NCBI GenBank assembly: GCA_934339005.1
Contig: CAKRHR010000005.1
Coordinates: 1 to 64,000 of the forward strand
Length of the DNA stretch: 64,000 bases
Origin: an uncultured Catenibacillus sp.
GTDB taxonomy: Bacteria > Bacillota > Clostridia > Lachnospirales > Lachnospiraceae
Reading direction: 5' to 3'
Numbering within the stretch: position 1 is the stretch's first letter; every line of letters starts with the position of its first letter. Positions 26,796 through 36,346 of the stretch are shown here, piece by piece. Position numbers and translations under genes: made by a program. The notes under the pieces were generated by a model, which was not told where the DNA came from, made no database searches, and was given only the letters and a program-made list of their open reading frames with translations.

Positions 26796-28499
26796 ATGAA
26801 AAAACATCAAAAAAGGACATATTCTATTGTCTGGCAGATTATATTTTTTCCTTTGGGAGTGATTATATTAATACTGATTGCGGCAGTTTTTTTATGCTTT
26901 TTCAGCATTAAAGTGTTTAGTGATCAAGAGAATGAAAGTAACATTAATGCGTTACAGATTTCGTTGAATCAACTGGATAATGAATTAAACTATGTGGATG
27001 ATGAATTTATAGAATATTGGAATAAAAATAAAAGTTATGCTTATTTAAGTAAGATTTCTGAACAGAAACCAGTAGATTTATTTTTGGAATGTCAATGGGA
27101 AACATTGAATTGGATGAGCAACTTAATTAGCCTTGGAAATGATGTCAATGGTGCGTTTGTTTACTACGAAAACATCAATCTGCTGCTTTTTCGAGGTGAA
27201 ACAAATGCAGAAATGCATGGATATATAAAAAATAAGATAAATGAAGACACAACATATAATCATTGGGAGCTGGTGACAGTTGAAAAACAGCAATATCTTG
27301 TAAATATAAAAAAATATAACAACTTTTATGGTGGTGTATGGATGAAAACGGCCCCGCTTATGAAAAATCTGATTATAGAAGAAAATATGTCAGGTACAGT
27401 TTATATGCTGGATTGGAAAAATCAGAATACATGTAAAGATGCTGAAGTGTCTGATGCGTTAAAAAAATTTAATTTCGCAGACAATGAAAATATCAGGGAA
27501 AAGGTTTATATAGGAAAACAAGCATATTGCAACTATATAGTCAGGACAGCATCAGATAATGTTTATTTTGGCGTATTAATACCGGATAATTTTTTCATAT
27601 CTAATATACCACTGCCTGTGAAATTAATATTTATTTTACTGTTGATTTGTGTATGTCTTGTTCCAATATTAATTGTCTGGTTAAGAAGAAAAATTGCGAT
27701 ACCAATACAGCGTATAGACAAAGCAATGAAAGCTGTTGGCGAAGGGAATATGGATTATCGAATTGAAAAAATTATACCTGAGCATTCCAATGAACTGGAA
27801 CGGTTGATGGAAGGATTTAATGAAATGCTGGATGAGATTAATGTATTGGAGATGAACTTATATCGAACGAAGATACGTGAGCAAAAGATTAAAATGAAAT
27901 ACATCAGTCAGATGATTCAGCCGCATTTTGTATTGAATGCGTTAAATATTGTTTATACATATCGTGAAAATGAATTTCCATTAGTCAAAAAAATGGTGAG
28001 ATATCTGATGGAATATTTTCGATACATTGTGTATTTAAAAACAGATTTTGTGACTTTGGAACAGGAAATGCGGCATATAGAAAATTATCTGAAAATACAG
28101 AAAGAACGATATCTGGATGCTTTTGACTTTTTTGTAGAATGGGAATCGGAAGCATCAGACTGTATGATCCCACCATTGATTATACAGACATTTGCAGAAA
28201 ACTGTCTGAAATATGGAAGACGTAATGATAATATGGTTTTTGTATATGTATTAGCTAATATTCAGGATGATGTGCTCAGGCTAATGATTGCGGACAGTGG
28301 TGATGGTTTTTCAGAAGACAGTATGAAAAGAATACAGAAATTTGTAAATACAAGAGCATACGATGAAAAACTGGGAATTGGTATTCAGAATGCAATTGAA
28401 CGTATGGACATGTTATATGGAGAAAAAATTAAAGTGAATATTCATAATGCACTTTCAGGCGGTGCAGTTGTGGAATTGTTTTTACCAGTTTCTTTTTAA
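26796..28499 (+). CDS. YesM-type sensor histidine kinase
   Basis: This 567-residue kinase has two membrane helices (about 13-38 and 270-290) bounding a roughly 230-residue extracellular sensor domain, then HAMP (about 295-345). A His_kinase domain follows with the phospho-acceptor His377 in MIQPHFVLNAL, and the ATPase shows FAENCLKYG (N-box), ADSGDGFSED and LGIGIQNAIERM. YesM kinases sense extracellular carbohydrates and pair with AraC-type response regulators such as the next gene. GGGGGAT precedes the ATG. It heads the glycoside locus and likely controls the binding-protein operon at 29438. Confidence 0.93.
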   Translation: MKKHQKRTYSIVWQIIFFPLGVIILILIAAVFLCFFSIKVFSDQENESNINALQISLNQLDNELNYVDDEFIEYWNKNKSYAYLSKISEQKPVDLFLECQWETLNWMSNLISLGNDVNGAFVYYENINLLLFRGETNAEMHGYIKNKINEDTTYNHWELVTVEKQQYLVNIKKYNNFYGGVWMKTAPLMKNLIIEENMSGTVYMLDWKNQNTCKDAEVSDALKKFNFADNENIREKVYIGKQAYCNYIVRTASDNVYFGVLIPDNFFISNIPLPVKLIFILLLICVCLVPILIVWLRRKIAIPIQRIDKAMKAVGEGNMDYRIEKIIPEHSNELERLMEGFNEMLDEINVLEMNLYRTKIREQKIKMKYISQMIQPHFVLNALNIVYTYRENEFPLVKKMVRYLMEYFRYIVYLKTDFVTLEQEMRHIENYLKIQKERYLDAFDFFVEWESEASDCMIPPLIIQTFAENCLKYGRRNDNMVFVYVLANIQDDVLRLMIADSGDGFSEDSMKRIQKFVNTRAYDEKLGIGIQNAIERMDMLYGEKIKVNIHNALSGGAVVELFLPVSF

Positions 28500-28512
28500 G
28501 GGAGTGAAAGTT

Positions 28513-29289
28513 ATGTATAATGCAATTATTGTTGATGATGAACCAAGAGCTATTGATGCATTAAAGGAAAATATCGACTGGAAAAGTTGTGGTATACGTA
28601 AAGTATATACAGCAAGGAATATGGCATCAGCAATACAGACAATTCAGGAAGCACAAATTGAAATCATGATTTGTGATATTGAAATGCCTAATGGTGATGG
28701 TACGCAATTGCTGGAATGGCTGCGAGAGAATCAGATGAATGTAAATTGTATATTTATGACCTGCCATCAGGAGTATCCTATTATGCGTAAAGCTATACAG
28801 TTAAAATGTTATGATTATGTACTCAAGCCGATTAATTATGAAGATTTTTCACAGCTTTTAATGGACATGGTACATAAAATGGAACGGTGGGAAATGCTGG
28901 ATAGTACAGAAAAAACGACAAATTGGGGAGAACTTATGGGTTCTGAGATTTTACAGAGAAACCAGGAGAGTACAAGAAATATTGAGATGGAGGTTAAACG
29001 TTATGTGCGGGAACACCTGGCAGATAATATTGTAATCTCAGATATTGCGAAAGAACTGCATTTTAATCCAAACTATCTTATGCGTGTATTTAAAAATAAA
29101 ACAGGTATGTCAATTTTAGAATATATTGTGAAAGCAAGAATGGAGGCAGCAAGAAAGATATTGAAGGGAACACGTTTGCCTGTCAGGGAAGTTGCTTATA
29201 TGGTAGGCTATGCAGATTGTGTATATTTTACAAAAGTTTTCCATAAAGAAACTGGCATAACACCAACACAATTTCGAAAAGAACTATAG
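28513..29289 (+). CDS. YesN-type AraC-family response regulator
   Basis: This 258-residue regulator has a receiver domain with the acidic pocket VDDE, phospho-acceptor Asp55 in MICDIEMPNGDG, and the switch Lys in YVLKPINYE. The C-terminal AraC HTH pair is seen in NIVISDIAKELHFNPNYLMR and YMVGYADCVYFTKVFHKETG. It is unusually short for YesN proteins, with a compact linker. The start at 28513 has GGAGTG 6 bases upstream. An in-frame earlier start lies inside the kinase gene and is rejected. Its likely targets are the promoters upstream of 29438 and 38817. Confidence 0.93.
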   Translation: MYNAIIVDDEPRAIDALKENIDWKSCGIRKVYTARNMASAIQTIQEAQIEIMICDIEMPNGDGTQLLEWLRENQMNVNCIFMTCHQEYPIMRKAIQLKCYDYVLKPINYEDFSQLLMDMVHKMERWEMLDSTEKTTNWGELMGSEILQRNQESTRNIEMEVKRYVREHLADNIVISDIAKELHFNPNYLMRVFKNKTGMSILEYIVKARMEAARKILKGTRLPVREVAYMVGYADCVYFTKVFHKETGITPTQFRKEL

Positions 29290-29339
29290 ATATTGATGGA
29301 ACAAATGTTAATTTATGTCATTTAAGTTACGATTTTACT

Positions 29340-29388
29340 ATTTCACGTTAGGAATATTATATAGGATTAGGTGAAATGTTAGTATAAT
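29340..29388 (+). promoter_or_regulatory. Promoter region of the first binding-protein gene
   Basis: TATAAT (29383-29388) lacks a good -35, suggesting activator dependence. The inverted repeat ATTTCAC / GTGAAAT (29340-29346, 29371-29377) lies just upstream, and GTTACGATT occurs at about 29326. These are candidate sites for the AraC-type regulator. Confidence 0.4.
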
Positions 29389-29437
29389 CTGTATATAAAG
29401 TTCATGGACGATAAATAATATTTAGGAGGTTTACACA

Positions 29438-30985
29438 ATGAAGAAATCGATGTCTGTATTATTATCCGTTATTATGGCTGGTTGCATGATTATGGGGTGC
29501 GGAAATAGTGCTTCATCATCTCAGAATAACAGTAAGGATAGCAGTGCAGGGGATAGCACAGCTAATGTAGAAAATACAAATGATGGTGATGCATATAATA
29601 TTGCAATTGAAATGCTTTATTTTGGTATGGAAGATGCGGATATGCAGGAAGTCATTGATGCAATTAATGAAATTACATTGTCCAAAATTAATGCAACAGT
29701 AAGCTTTGTGCCGACTTCATTTGCTGAAATGGCTACAAAACCGGGGCTTTGGCATTCAAGTGGAGATAAAGTAGATGTATTAATTACGGGAATGATGACA
29801 ACACCTCAGCAGTTAGCTGAACAGGGACTGTTGTATCCGTTAGATGACCTTTTAGCTAATTCTGAAACGCTGACAGACCTTGCCGGCGATTTATTACAAG
29901 CTTGTAGATATCAGGGTACAACATATGCGTATCCGTTAGATTTATATCCTGGTAATGGACAGGCATTTTTCTATGATGAAGAACTGGCTGAACAGTATAA
30001 CATTCAGTTGCCTGAAACTATTACAACAGAAGCAGACCTTGAAGATGTTTTTAAGCAGGTTAAAGACAGTGGTATGTCACAGTATGCAATGACATATGGA
30101 GATGGTGTCCTGGCATATCAGTCATATGGCTACGAACTTGAAAATTTTGGTGATAACTATTGTTCCAGAGGTGTAATCATGGTTGGTGACAACAATACAA
30201 CTGTGGAAAACTGGTATGCAACAGATACATACAAAAAAATGTGTGAGCTGCACAGAGATTGGTATCAGAAAGGCTATCTCGTACCAGATTCATTGTCAAA
30301 CGGCTATACTTATTTGGATAATATGAGCCAGGGTACAATTTTTGGGTTTATATCCAGTGATGGTGCTTCTGTTGGTGAAGCATATTATGAAACACAGACT
30401 GGCAAAAAATTAGGTGTCGTTTCAATGTCTGAACCTGTAATAAAAACAAGTGATGTTGTTGTCAATACATGGGGTATTTCATCATCCTGCGAAAATCCTG
30501 AAAAAGTCATGGAATTTATGGAATTACTTTATACAAATGAAGAATTAGCGAACTTATTCAATTATGGTATTGAAGGCAAACATTATGTTAAAGAAGATGG
30601 CAGCAGATTAATCAGCTATCCGGAAGGTGTTAATATGATGAATGCGACTTATGGTACAAGCGTTACAGCCGGAAGCTTTGGCAATCGTGAAATTCTTTAT
30701 GCATCAGCGGATACATGGACTGAAGAAAAACTCGAAGATATTGGTAAGTTTGGCAAAGATGGACAAATTTCTCCATTTATTGGATTTAACTATGATATGA
30801 GTAATACAGCAACAGAAAATGCGGCAGTTATGTCTGTAATTCAGAAATATGCGCCGTCGCTCGCCTGTGGTGTTGTAGATGTTGATGAAACATTACCGAA
30901 GTTTTTGGATGAGCTGGAAACTGCAGGTATGAATAAAATTGTTGAAGACACGCAGAGCCAGATAGATGCGTATGAGGCACAGTAA
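29438..30985 (+). CDS. Lipoprotein substrate-binding protein, LplA/DUF3502 type (set 1)
   Basis: This 515-residue lipoprotein has a signal ending MIMGC (Cys21; IMAGC at Cys16 is an alternative), a Ser/Asn-rich linker, then a family-1 solute-binding fold. The C-terminal part, including GFNYDMSNTATENAAVMSVI and an ending rich in TLPKFLDELETAGMNKIVED, matches the DUF3502 region of LplA-like proteins. It should deliver a glycoside to the permeases at 34507 and 35441. It is paralogous to the protein at 38817. TAGGAGGT precedes the ATG. Confidence 0.9.
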   Translation: MKKSMSVLLSVIMAGCMIMGCGNSASSSQNNSKDSSAGDSTANVENTNDGDAYNIAIEMLYFGMEDADMQEVIDAINEITLSKINATVSFVPTSFAEMATKPGLWHSSGDKVDVLITGMMTTPQQLAEQGLLYPLDDLLANSETLTDLAGDLLQACRYQGTTYAYPLDLYPGNGQAFFYDEELAEQYNIQLPETITTEADLEDVFKQVKDSGMSQYAMTYGDGVLAYQSYGYELENFGDNYCSRGVIMVGDNNTTVENWYATDTYKKMCELHRDWYQKGYLVPDSLSNGYTYLDNMSQGTIFGFISSDGASVGEAYYETQTGKKLGVVSMSEPVIKTSDVVVNTWGISSSCENPEKVMEFMELLYTNEELANLFNYGIEGKHYVKEDGSRLISYPEGVNMMNATYGTSVTAGSFGNREILYASADTWTEEKLEDIGKFGKDGQISPFIGFNYDMSNTATENAAVMSVIQKYAPSLACGVVDVDETLPKFLDELETAGMNKIVEDTQSQIDAYEAQ

Positions 30986-31016
30986 GTAAAAAACATAAAA
31001 AGTAAAATTTTAAATT

Positions 31017-31065
31017 TGCAACCGTTCATTCCGGTTATCTAAGATCGGAATTGAATGGTTGCAAA
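31017..31065 (+). terminator. Hairpin after the first binding-protein gene
   Basis: TGCAACCGTTCATTCCG pairs imperfectly with CGGAATTGAATGGTTGCA but is followed by A, not T. It is more likely an mRNA-stabilising or processing element than a terminator, raising binding-protein levels. Confidence 0.5.
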
Positions 31066-31181
31066 AAAATTAAAAAACATATGCTTTATATGCATATAAT
31101 TTAATGAAGATAGACTGCAAAATTGTATATGTATAAATTTACATAAAAGTGTCGTGATAAAAAGAATGGGGAGCATAGTCA

Positions 31182-33464
31182 ATGAAACGTGAAAAAAATA
31201 TTGCAGAAAAAATACATCTGCAAAAACAGATGAATGTTGATGGGCCGATGCTTGTATATGCAAAAGAGTCAGGTGTAAACATTATCGAAAAGGATGGCTG
31301 CTTCTTCAAGGATTTAAGTAAAGATGGAGAAGTTTATCCATATGAGGACTGGCGGTTAAGTTCGGAAGATAGGGCGAAAGACCTGACAAAGAGATTATCT
31401 GTTGAGCAGATGGCGGGATTGATGCTGTTCAGTGATTACAATGTGTTGCCGACAAATTTAATACCAATTGGCGATGATACCTATTTTGGAGAAAAATATG
31501 ATGAAAGTAAATACCAATCCTGGGAAGTTACAGATCATCAATACGATTTTGTGACAAAAGAAAATGGCAGACATATTTTGCTGGCACGTATTAAAGATTC
31601 CGAAACAATTACAAAATGGAATAACAGCATCCAGATGATTGCTGAATCACAGCCATTTGGTATTCCTGTAAATACAGGAACAGATCCACGTCATACACTG
31701 GATATGTCAGCCGAATACAACATGGCTAATGGCGGTGGTATATCGGTTTGGCCGGAGTCACCGGGGCTGGCATCGACATTTGAACCGGAGATTGCCAGAC
31801 GGTATGGAGAAGTTATTGCCAAAGACATGCGGGCAATGGGGCTATACACACTGTTGGGACCGCAGATGGACCTTGGTACGGAACCAAGATGGATGCGCTA
31901 TCGAGGTACTTTTGGGCAGTCACCGGAGCTTTCAACGGACTTTGCAAAAGCTTATTGTGAAGGATTGCAGACTTCGTATGGCGAGGATGAAATCAAAGAC
32001 GGCTGGGGCAGACAGAGTGTCAATGCAATTGTAAAACACTGGCCGGGCGGCGGTACAGGTGAAGGTGGCCGAGATGCACATTTTTCATTTGGAAAATACG
32101 CTGTTTATCCGGGAAATAATTTTGAAGAACATTTAAAGCCGTTTACAGAAGGTGCATTCAAGCTTGAAGGCGGTACACAAAAAGCTGGGGGTGTGATGCC
32201 GTACTATACGATTTCGTTTAATCAGGATACAAAGAATGGAGAAAATACAGGTAATGCATTCAGCCAGTATATTGTGAACGATTTGCTTCGTACAAAATAT
32301 GGATATGATGGTGTCGTATGCACAGACTGGAAGGTGACACAAAATCTTGTACCGGATAATGAAATGGATTTGCCAGGACGATGCTGGGGTATGGAAAATG
32401 CGACAGAGGCACAGCGACATCTGAAAGCTATTTTAAGCGGTGTAGACCAGTTTGGAGGAAATCAGAAAACAGAGCCGTTGCTGGAGGCCTATAAGCAGGG
32501 ATGTCTTGCTGTTGGTGAGCAGACAATGAAAAACAGATATGAAAACTCCGCAAGACGTATATTAACCGTAATGTTCAGATTGGGATTATTTGAAAATCCA
32601 TATGTTGATGTGGAAAATGCGGATAAGGTCTTACGTTCAGAAAATCATTTAAAACAGGGATATGAAGCACAGATTAAATCTGTAGTCATGGTTAAAAATA
32701 AAAATCACATATTGCCGCTGAAGAAAAAGAAGGTCTATATTCCATCAAGATTTTATCCAAAAACAACAGACTGGTTTGGCAATGTCAAAGAAGAACACTG
32801 GGAATTTCCGGTAGATAAAGAAGTTGTTGCAAAGTATTTTGAATTGGTAGACGAACCTGAAAATGCGGATGCCGCGCTTGTATTTATGGAAGGACCAAAC
32901 AGTGGTTTTGGTTTTGAACAAAGTGATATAAAACAGGGCGGCAATGGTTATGTGCCTGTCAGTCTTCAGTATGATTCATATACAGCAACAGAGGCCAGAG
33001 CAGAAAGTATTGCTGCTGACGAAGAGGAAAAATCAAAGAATGGACGCTGTTATAAAGGAAAGACAATCACCGCCGGAAATAAAAATGATTTGGATATGCT
33101 GCTTGAAACAAAACAAAAAATGGGTGATAAACCGGTGATTGCGGCAGTCAACATGATGCGGCCATGTATTGTCAATGAATTTGAAGACAAGGTTGATGGT
33201 TTGTTTTTACATTTTGGCGTTGAGGATGCAGTCATGTTTGACTTGATTTCGGGTGTATATGAACCAAGTGGTTTGTTACCTGTACAGATTCCGTCGGATA
33301 TGGCAACGGTTGAACATCATTATGAGGATGTGCCATTTGATATGGAATGTCATAAAGACACAGAAGATCATGTATATGATTTCGCATTTGGTATGAACTG
33401 GAAAGGTGTGATTGATGATTACCGGGTGCGTAAATATGGATGTAAAAACAGGATTAAAATGTAG
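31182..33464 (+). CDS. GH3 beta-glycosidase (two-domain form)
   Basis: This 760-residue enzyme has no signal peptide, so it should act on an imported substrate. The (beta/alpha)8 barrel covers about 60-420, with NTGTDPRHT, KHWPGGGTGEGGRD and the nucleophile Asp382 in GVVCTDWKV. The alpha/beta sandwich domain spans roughly 490-720. The usual C-terminal fibronectin-like domain is absent. GH3 enzymes here would remove beta-linked glucose or a similar sugar from a glycoside. The barrel begins after a roughly 50-residue N-terminal extension I do not recognise. GGGGAG precedes the ATG. It sits between the set 1 binding protein and permeases. Confidence 0.88.
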   Translation: MKREKNIAEKIHLQKQMNVDGPMLVYAKESGVNIIEKDGCFFKDLSKDGEVYPYEDWRLSSEDRAKDLTKRLSVEQMAGLMLFSDYNVLPTNLIPIGDDTYFGEKYDESKYQSWEVTDHQYDFVTKENGRHILLARIKDSETITKWNNSIQMIAESQPFGIPVNTGTDPRHTLDMSAEYNMANGGGISVWPESPGLASTFEPEIARRYGEVIAKDMRAMGLYTLLGPQMDLGTEPRWMRYRGTFGQSPELSTDFAKAYCEGLQTSYGEDEIKDGWGRQSVNAIVKHWPGGGTGEGGRDAHFSFGKYAVYPGNNFEEHLKPFTEGAFKLEGGTQKAGGVMPYYTISFNQDTKNGENTGNAFSQYIVNDLLRTKYGYDGVVCTDWKVTQNLVPDNEMDLPGRCWGMENATEAQRHLKAILSGVDQFGGNQKTEPLLEAYKQGCLAVGEQTMKNRYENSARRILTVMFRLGLFENPYVDVENADKVLRSENHLKQGYEAQIKSVVMVKNKNHILPLKKKKVYIPSRFYPKTTDWFGNVKEEHWEFPVDKEVVAKYFELVDEPENADAALVFMEGPNSGFGFEQSDIKQGGNGYVPVSLQYDSYTATEARAESIAADEEEKSKNGRCYKGKTITAGNKNDLDMLLETKQKMGDKPVIAAVNMMRPCIVNEFEDKVDGLFLHFGVEDAVMFDLISGVYEPSGLLPVQIPSDMATVEHHYEDVPFDMECHKDTEDHVYDFAFGMNWKGVIDDYRVRKYGCKNRIKM

Positions 33465-33533
33465 AAGGATATATTAAACATAAAAATTAGAAGCAGATGT
33501 TAGATAAAATACATAAAAAGTGAGGGCTATAAA

Positions 33534-34484
33534 ATGAAAGTGTTAGGTATTTCTTTCGGAAGAAAAGGTCGTAGCTGCGATATTATTACAAAACAGGCAT
33601 TACTGGCAGCAAAAGAGGCAGGTGCAGAAGTTAAATTTATTAATACAATTAAGTTAAATATCAGTCATTGTAAATCATGTGCAGCATGTATTATCGGAAG
33701 GGATCATGGTGGTCAGGTAAAATGTGCTATTAAAGATGATTATCAGATGCTTGAGGAAGAAATTTTAAATGCAGATGGTATCATTGTGGCTGCACCTGTA
33801 TATGCATTAGCACCGGTTGGACAGTTGAAAAATTTTATTGACCGTTTCGGACCGGCGCATGATTTGGCAGGTTTAACCTTTGAGCAGGAAAAACGTAAAA
33901 AAGAAGGCAAGGAACTCTTAGATGAGCGTATGTTTACAAGAAAATATGTCAGCTATATTTCTGTTGGTGGTGCAGTTACACGCAACTGGGTATCTATGGG
34001 GCTTCCAAATTTCAAGATGTTTGCAGCATCCTCCTGTTGGATTCCGACAGGTCAGTTAGACGTATGGGATATGGGACGCCGTGCCAATCCTGTATTTGAT
34101 GACGAGCTGATGCAAAATGCTGCAGAACTTGGAAAACATATGGTGGAATGTGATGGCAAAGAACTTGATGAAGTGACATGGTATGGTGAAGAAGGTGTTT
34201 GTCCTGTATGTCATAACAGCCTGATTTCTATCCGCAGTGATGCAGATGATGTGGAGTGCCCAATCTGTGGTATTCATGGTACATTGGCACTTGAGGGCAA
34301 GAAAATTAAAATTACATTTTCACAGAAAGAACAAAACAGAGCACGCGGACGCTGGGAAGGGCAGCTTGAGCATTATAATGAAATAAATTCTATGGTTGCA
34401 CAGGCAATCCCAAAGCTTCAGGCACATAAAGATGATATGGCGGAGTTGCTGGCACCTTATGAAAATTTTGCAGATACATACTAA
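33534..34484 (+). CDS. Iron-sulfur-flavoprotein-like NAD(P)H/FMN reductase with zinc ribbon
   Basis: The N-terminal 180 of 316 residues are a flavodoxin-like FMN-reductase fold (MKVLGISFGRKGRSCD; GIIVAAPVYALAPVGQLKNF). The cysteine cluster CKSCAAC...C (about residues 43-63) resembles the 4Fe-4S site of archaeal and clostridial iron-sulfur flavoproteins, although the last spacing is longer. Near residues 225-250 a zinc ribbon (CPVCHNS ... CPICG) has been added. It probably passes electrons to a partner reductase of the locus, such as the FAD protein at 36347. A moderate GTGAGGG site precedes the ATG. Confidence 0.75.
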   Translation: MKVLGISFGRKGRSCDIITKQALLAAKEAGAEVKFINTIKLNISHCKSCAACIIGRDHGGQVKCAIKDDYQMLEEEILNADGIIVAAPVYALAPVGQLKNFIDRFGPAHDLAGLTFEQEKRKKEGKELLDERMFTRKYVSYISVGGAVTRNWVSMGLPNFKMFAASSCWIPTGQLDVWDMGRRANPVFDDELMQNAAELGKHMVECDGKELDEVTWYGEEGVCPVCHNSLISIRSDADDVECPICGIHGTLALEGKKIKITFSQKEQNRARGRWEGQLEHYNEINSMVAQAIPKLQAHKDDMAELLAPYENFADTY

Positions 34485-34506
34485 GATTTAAAGGTAGGCG
34501 GGTGTA

Positions 34507-35418
34507 ATGAAGAAAAAGAAGAAGTTGAAACGATGGCTGCCGGTATTTATTATGGGGCTGCCAGGATTGATTTATTTTTTTATCAATTGCTATATGCCTT
34601 TATACGGAATGTTAATTGCATTTAAAAAATACGATTATTCCAAAGGTATATGGGGAAGTGAATGGAATGGACTTGAAAACTTCCGTTACTTATTTGCGAC
34701 AGATGATGCGTGGCTGATTACCCGCAATACGATTTTATATAATTTAGCCTTTATGGTATTAAATGTTATTCTTGGTGTGGCATTGGCGATATTCTTGAAT
34801 GAAATCCGGCTTAGAAAGACAAAAAAGATATATCAGACGATTATTTTATTGCCTTATATCATGTCATTTGTTGTTATTTCATATTTCACATATGCATTTC
34901 TTGGAGATACAAGTGGACTGGTAAACCATTTGTTGATGAGGCTTGGCGTAGAAAGAGTGTCTTTTTATGCAGAACCTAAATATTGGCCGTGGATATTGAT
35001 TTTTGTTTATGCATGGAAGAATATAGGCTATCAGATGATTATTTATTTATCAACAATTGTTGGTATTGATACAACCTATTATGAGGCTGCAGAAATTGAT
35101 GGTGCGACAAAATGGCAGCAAATTCGCTGGGTAACATTACCTCAGTTAAAGTCAACAGTGATTATGATGACAACGATTGCCATGGGTATGATTTTCCGTT
35201 CAGATTTTGGTCTGTTTTATCAGACACCAAGAAATCAGGGATTACTTTATGGTGTGACAGACACGATCGATACATACGTATTTAGGGCATTAATTAATAA
35301 TGGAAATATGTCTATGTCTTCTGCAGCAGCATTTTATCAGTCAATCGTATGTTTTGTAACAATTTTGATTTTTAATGGTCTTATGAATCGTGTAAGTAAA
35401 GAGGACGTTCTGTTCTAA
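34507..35418 (+). CDS. ABC transporter permease, LplB type (set 1)
   Basis: The protein has 303 residues and six membrane segments. The opening GLPGLIYFFINCYMPLYGM and FNEIRLRK-like loop match LplB, and the EAA loop is EAAEIDGATKWQQIRW. It pairs with 35441 and receives substrate from 29438. It is closely paralogous to 43981 throughout. GTAGGCGGGTG precedes the ATG. Confidence 0.92.
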   Translation: MKKKKKLKRWLPVFIMGLPGLIYFFINCYMPLYGMLIAFKKYDYSKGIWGSEWNGLENFRYLFATDDAWLITRNTILYNLAFMVLNVILGVALAIFLNEIRLRKTKKIYQTIILLPYIMSFVVISYFTYAFLGDTSGLVNHLLMRLGVERVSFYAEPKYWPWILIFVYAWKNIGYQMIIYLSTIVGIDTTYYEAAEIDGATKWQQIRWVTLPQLKSTVIMMTTIAMGMIFRSDFGLFYQTPRNQGLLYGVTDTIDTYVFRALINNGNMSMSSAAAFYQSIVCFVTILIFNGLMNRVSKEDVLF

Positions 35419-35440
35419 AGGGAAAGGGGGAAAATACAAA

Positions 35441-36307
35441 ATGAGAGGACATAAGAAGTTTTTGACTTTATCTCATATAGTTATGATTTTTTGTTGTATT
35501 GTGTCATTAGTTCCATTTTGGATATTGATTATGGCCTCCTTTACTAAGGAAAGCTATATTGCACAGAATGGTTATTCTCTATGGCCAAAGGAGTGGTCAC
35601 TGGATGCCTACAAGTATCTTCTGACAAAAATTGACTGGTTTGGCCGAGGTTATCTGATTACGATTATTGTAACAGTGATTGGCGTAGTTATGGCTATTTT
35701 GATTACGACCATGTTAGGGTATATGCTTTCAAAACGAGATTTTCCTTTTGTAAAAGCATTTGATTTTTATATTGTGTTTACAATGTTATTTAATGGGGGA
35801 CTTGTAGCTACATATATTAATTACTCAAAGGTTTTTCATATAAAAAATACAATTTGGGCATATATCATTCCGGGACTTTTATGTAATGCATTTTATGTGA
35901 TGCTGGCAAAAAATTATTTCAGAAATAATATTCCGGAAGCACTGATGGAAGCAGCACGCATCGATGGGGCATCCGAGTATAAAATATTTTTTAAAATATC
36001 ACTGCCGTTGGCAAAACCTATTATCGCAACAATTGCCCTTATGGTTGGCGTTATGTATTGGAATGACTGGCAGAATGGTATGTATTATATAGATGACCAG
36101 CGATTATATGGAATACAAAATATATTAAATGCAATCAATTCAAATGCAAAATATCTGGCTCAGATGGGAGGAAATGTGCAGAGTATTCCTACAGAAACAG
36201 CCAGAATGGCAGCAGCAGTCGTAGGAATTTTACCAATTCTGGCAATCTATCCGTTTATGCAGGAGTATTTTGCCAAAGGTATTACAGTTGGGTCAGTGAA
36301 GGGATAA
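35441..36307 (+). CDS. ABC transporter permease, YtcP/AraQ type (set 1)
   Basis: This 288-residue permease carries the EAA loop EAARIDGASEYKIFFK and the C-terminal KGITVGSVKG typical of the family. It starts 22 bp after the LplB-type partner with GGAAAGGGGG upstream. It is paralogous to 44923. No ATPase is encoded nearby. Confidence 0.92.
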   Translation: MRGHKKFLTLSHIVMIFCCIVSLVPFWILIMASFTKESYIAQNGYSLWPKEWSLDAYKYLLTKIDWFGRGYLITIIVTVIGVVMAILITTMLGYMLSKRDFPFVKAFDFYIVFTMLFNGGLVATYINYSKVFHIKNTIWAYIIPGLLCNAFYVMLAKNYFRNNIPEALMEAARIDGASEYKIFFKISLPLAKPIIATIALMVGVMYWNDWQNGMYYIDDQRLYGIQNILNAINSNAKYLAQMGGNVQSIPTETARMAAAVVGILPILAIYPFMQEYFAKGITVGSVKG

Positions 36308-36346
36308 AATAAACCGAAAGAGAAGGAAAGTAATGGAGGTAGGAGT

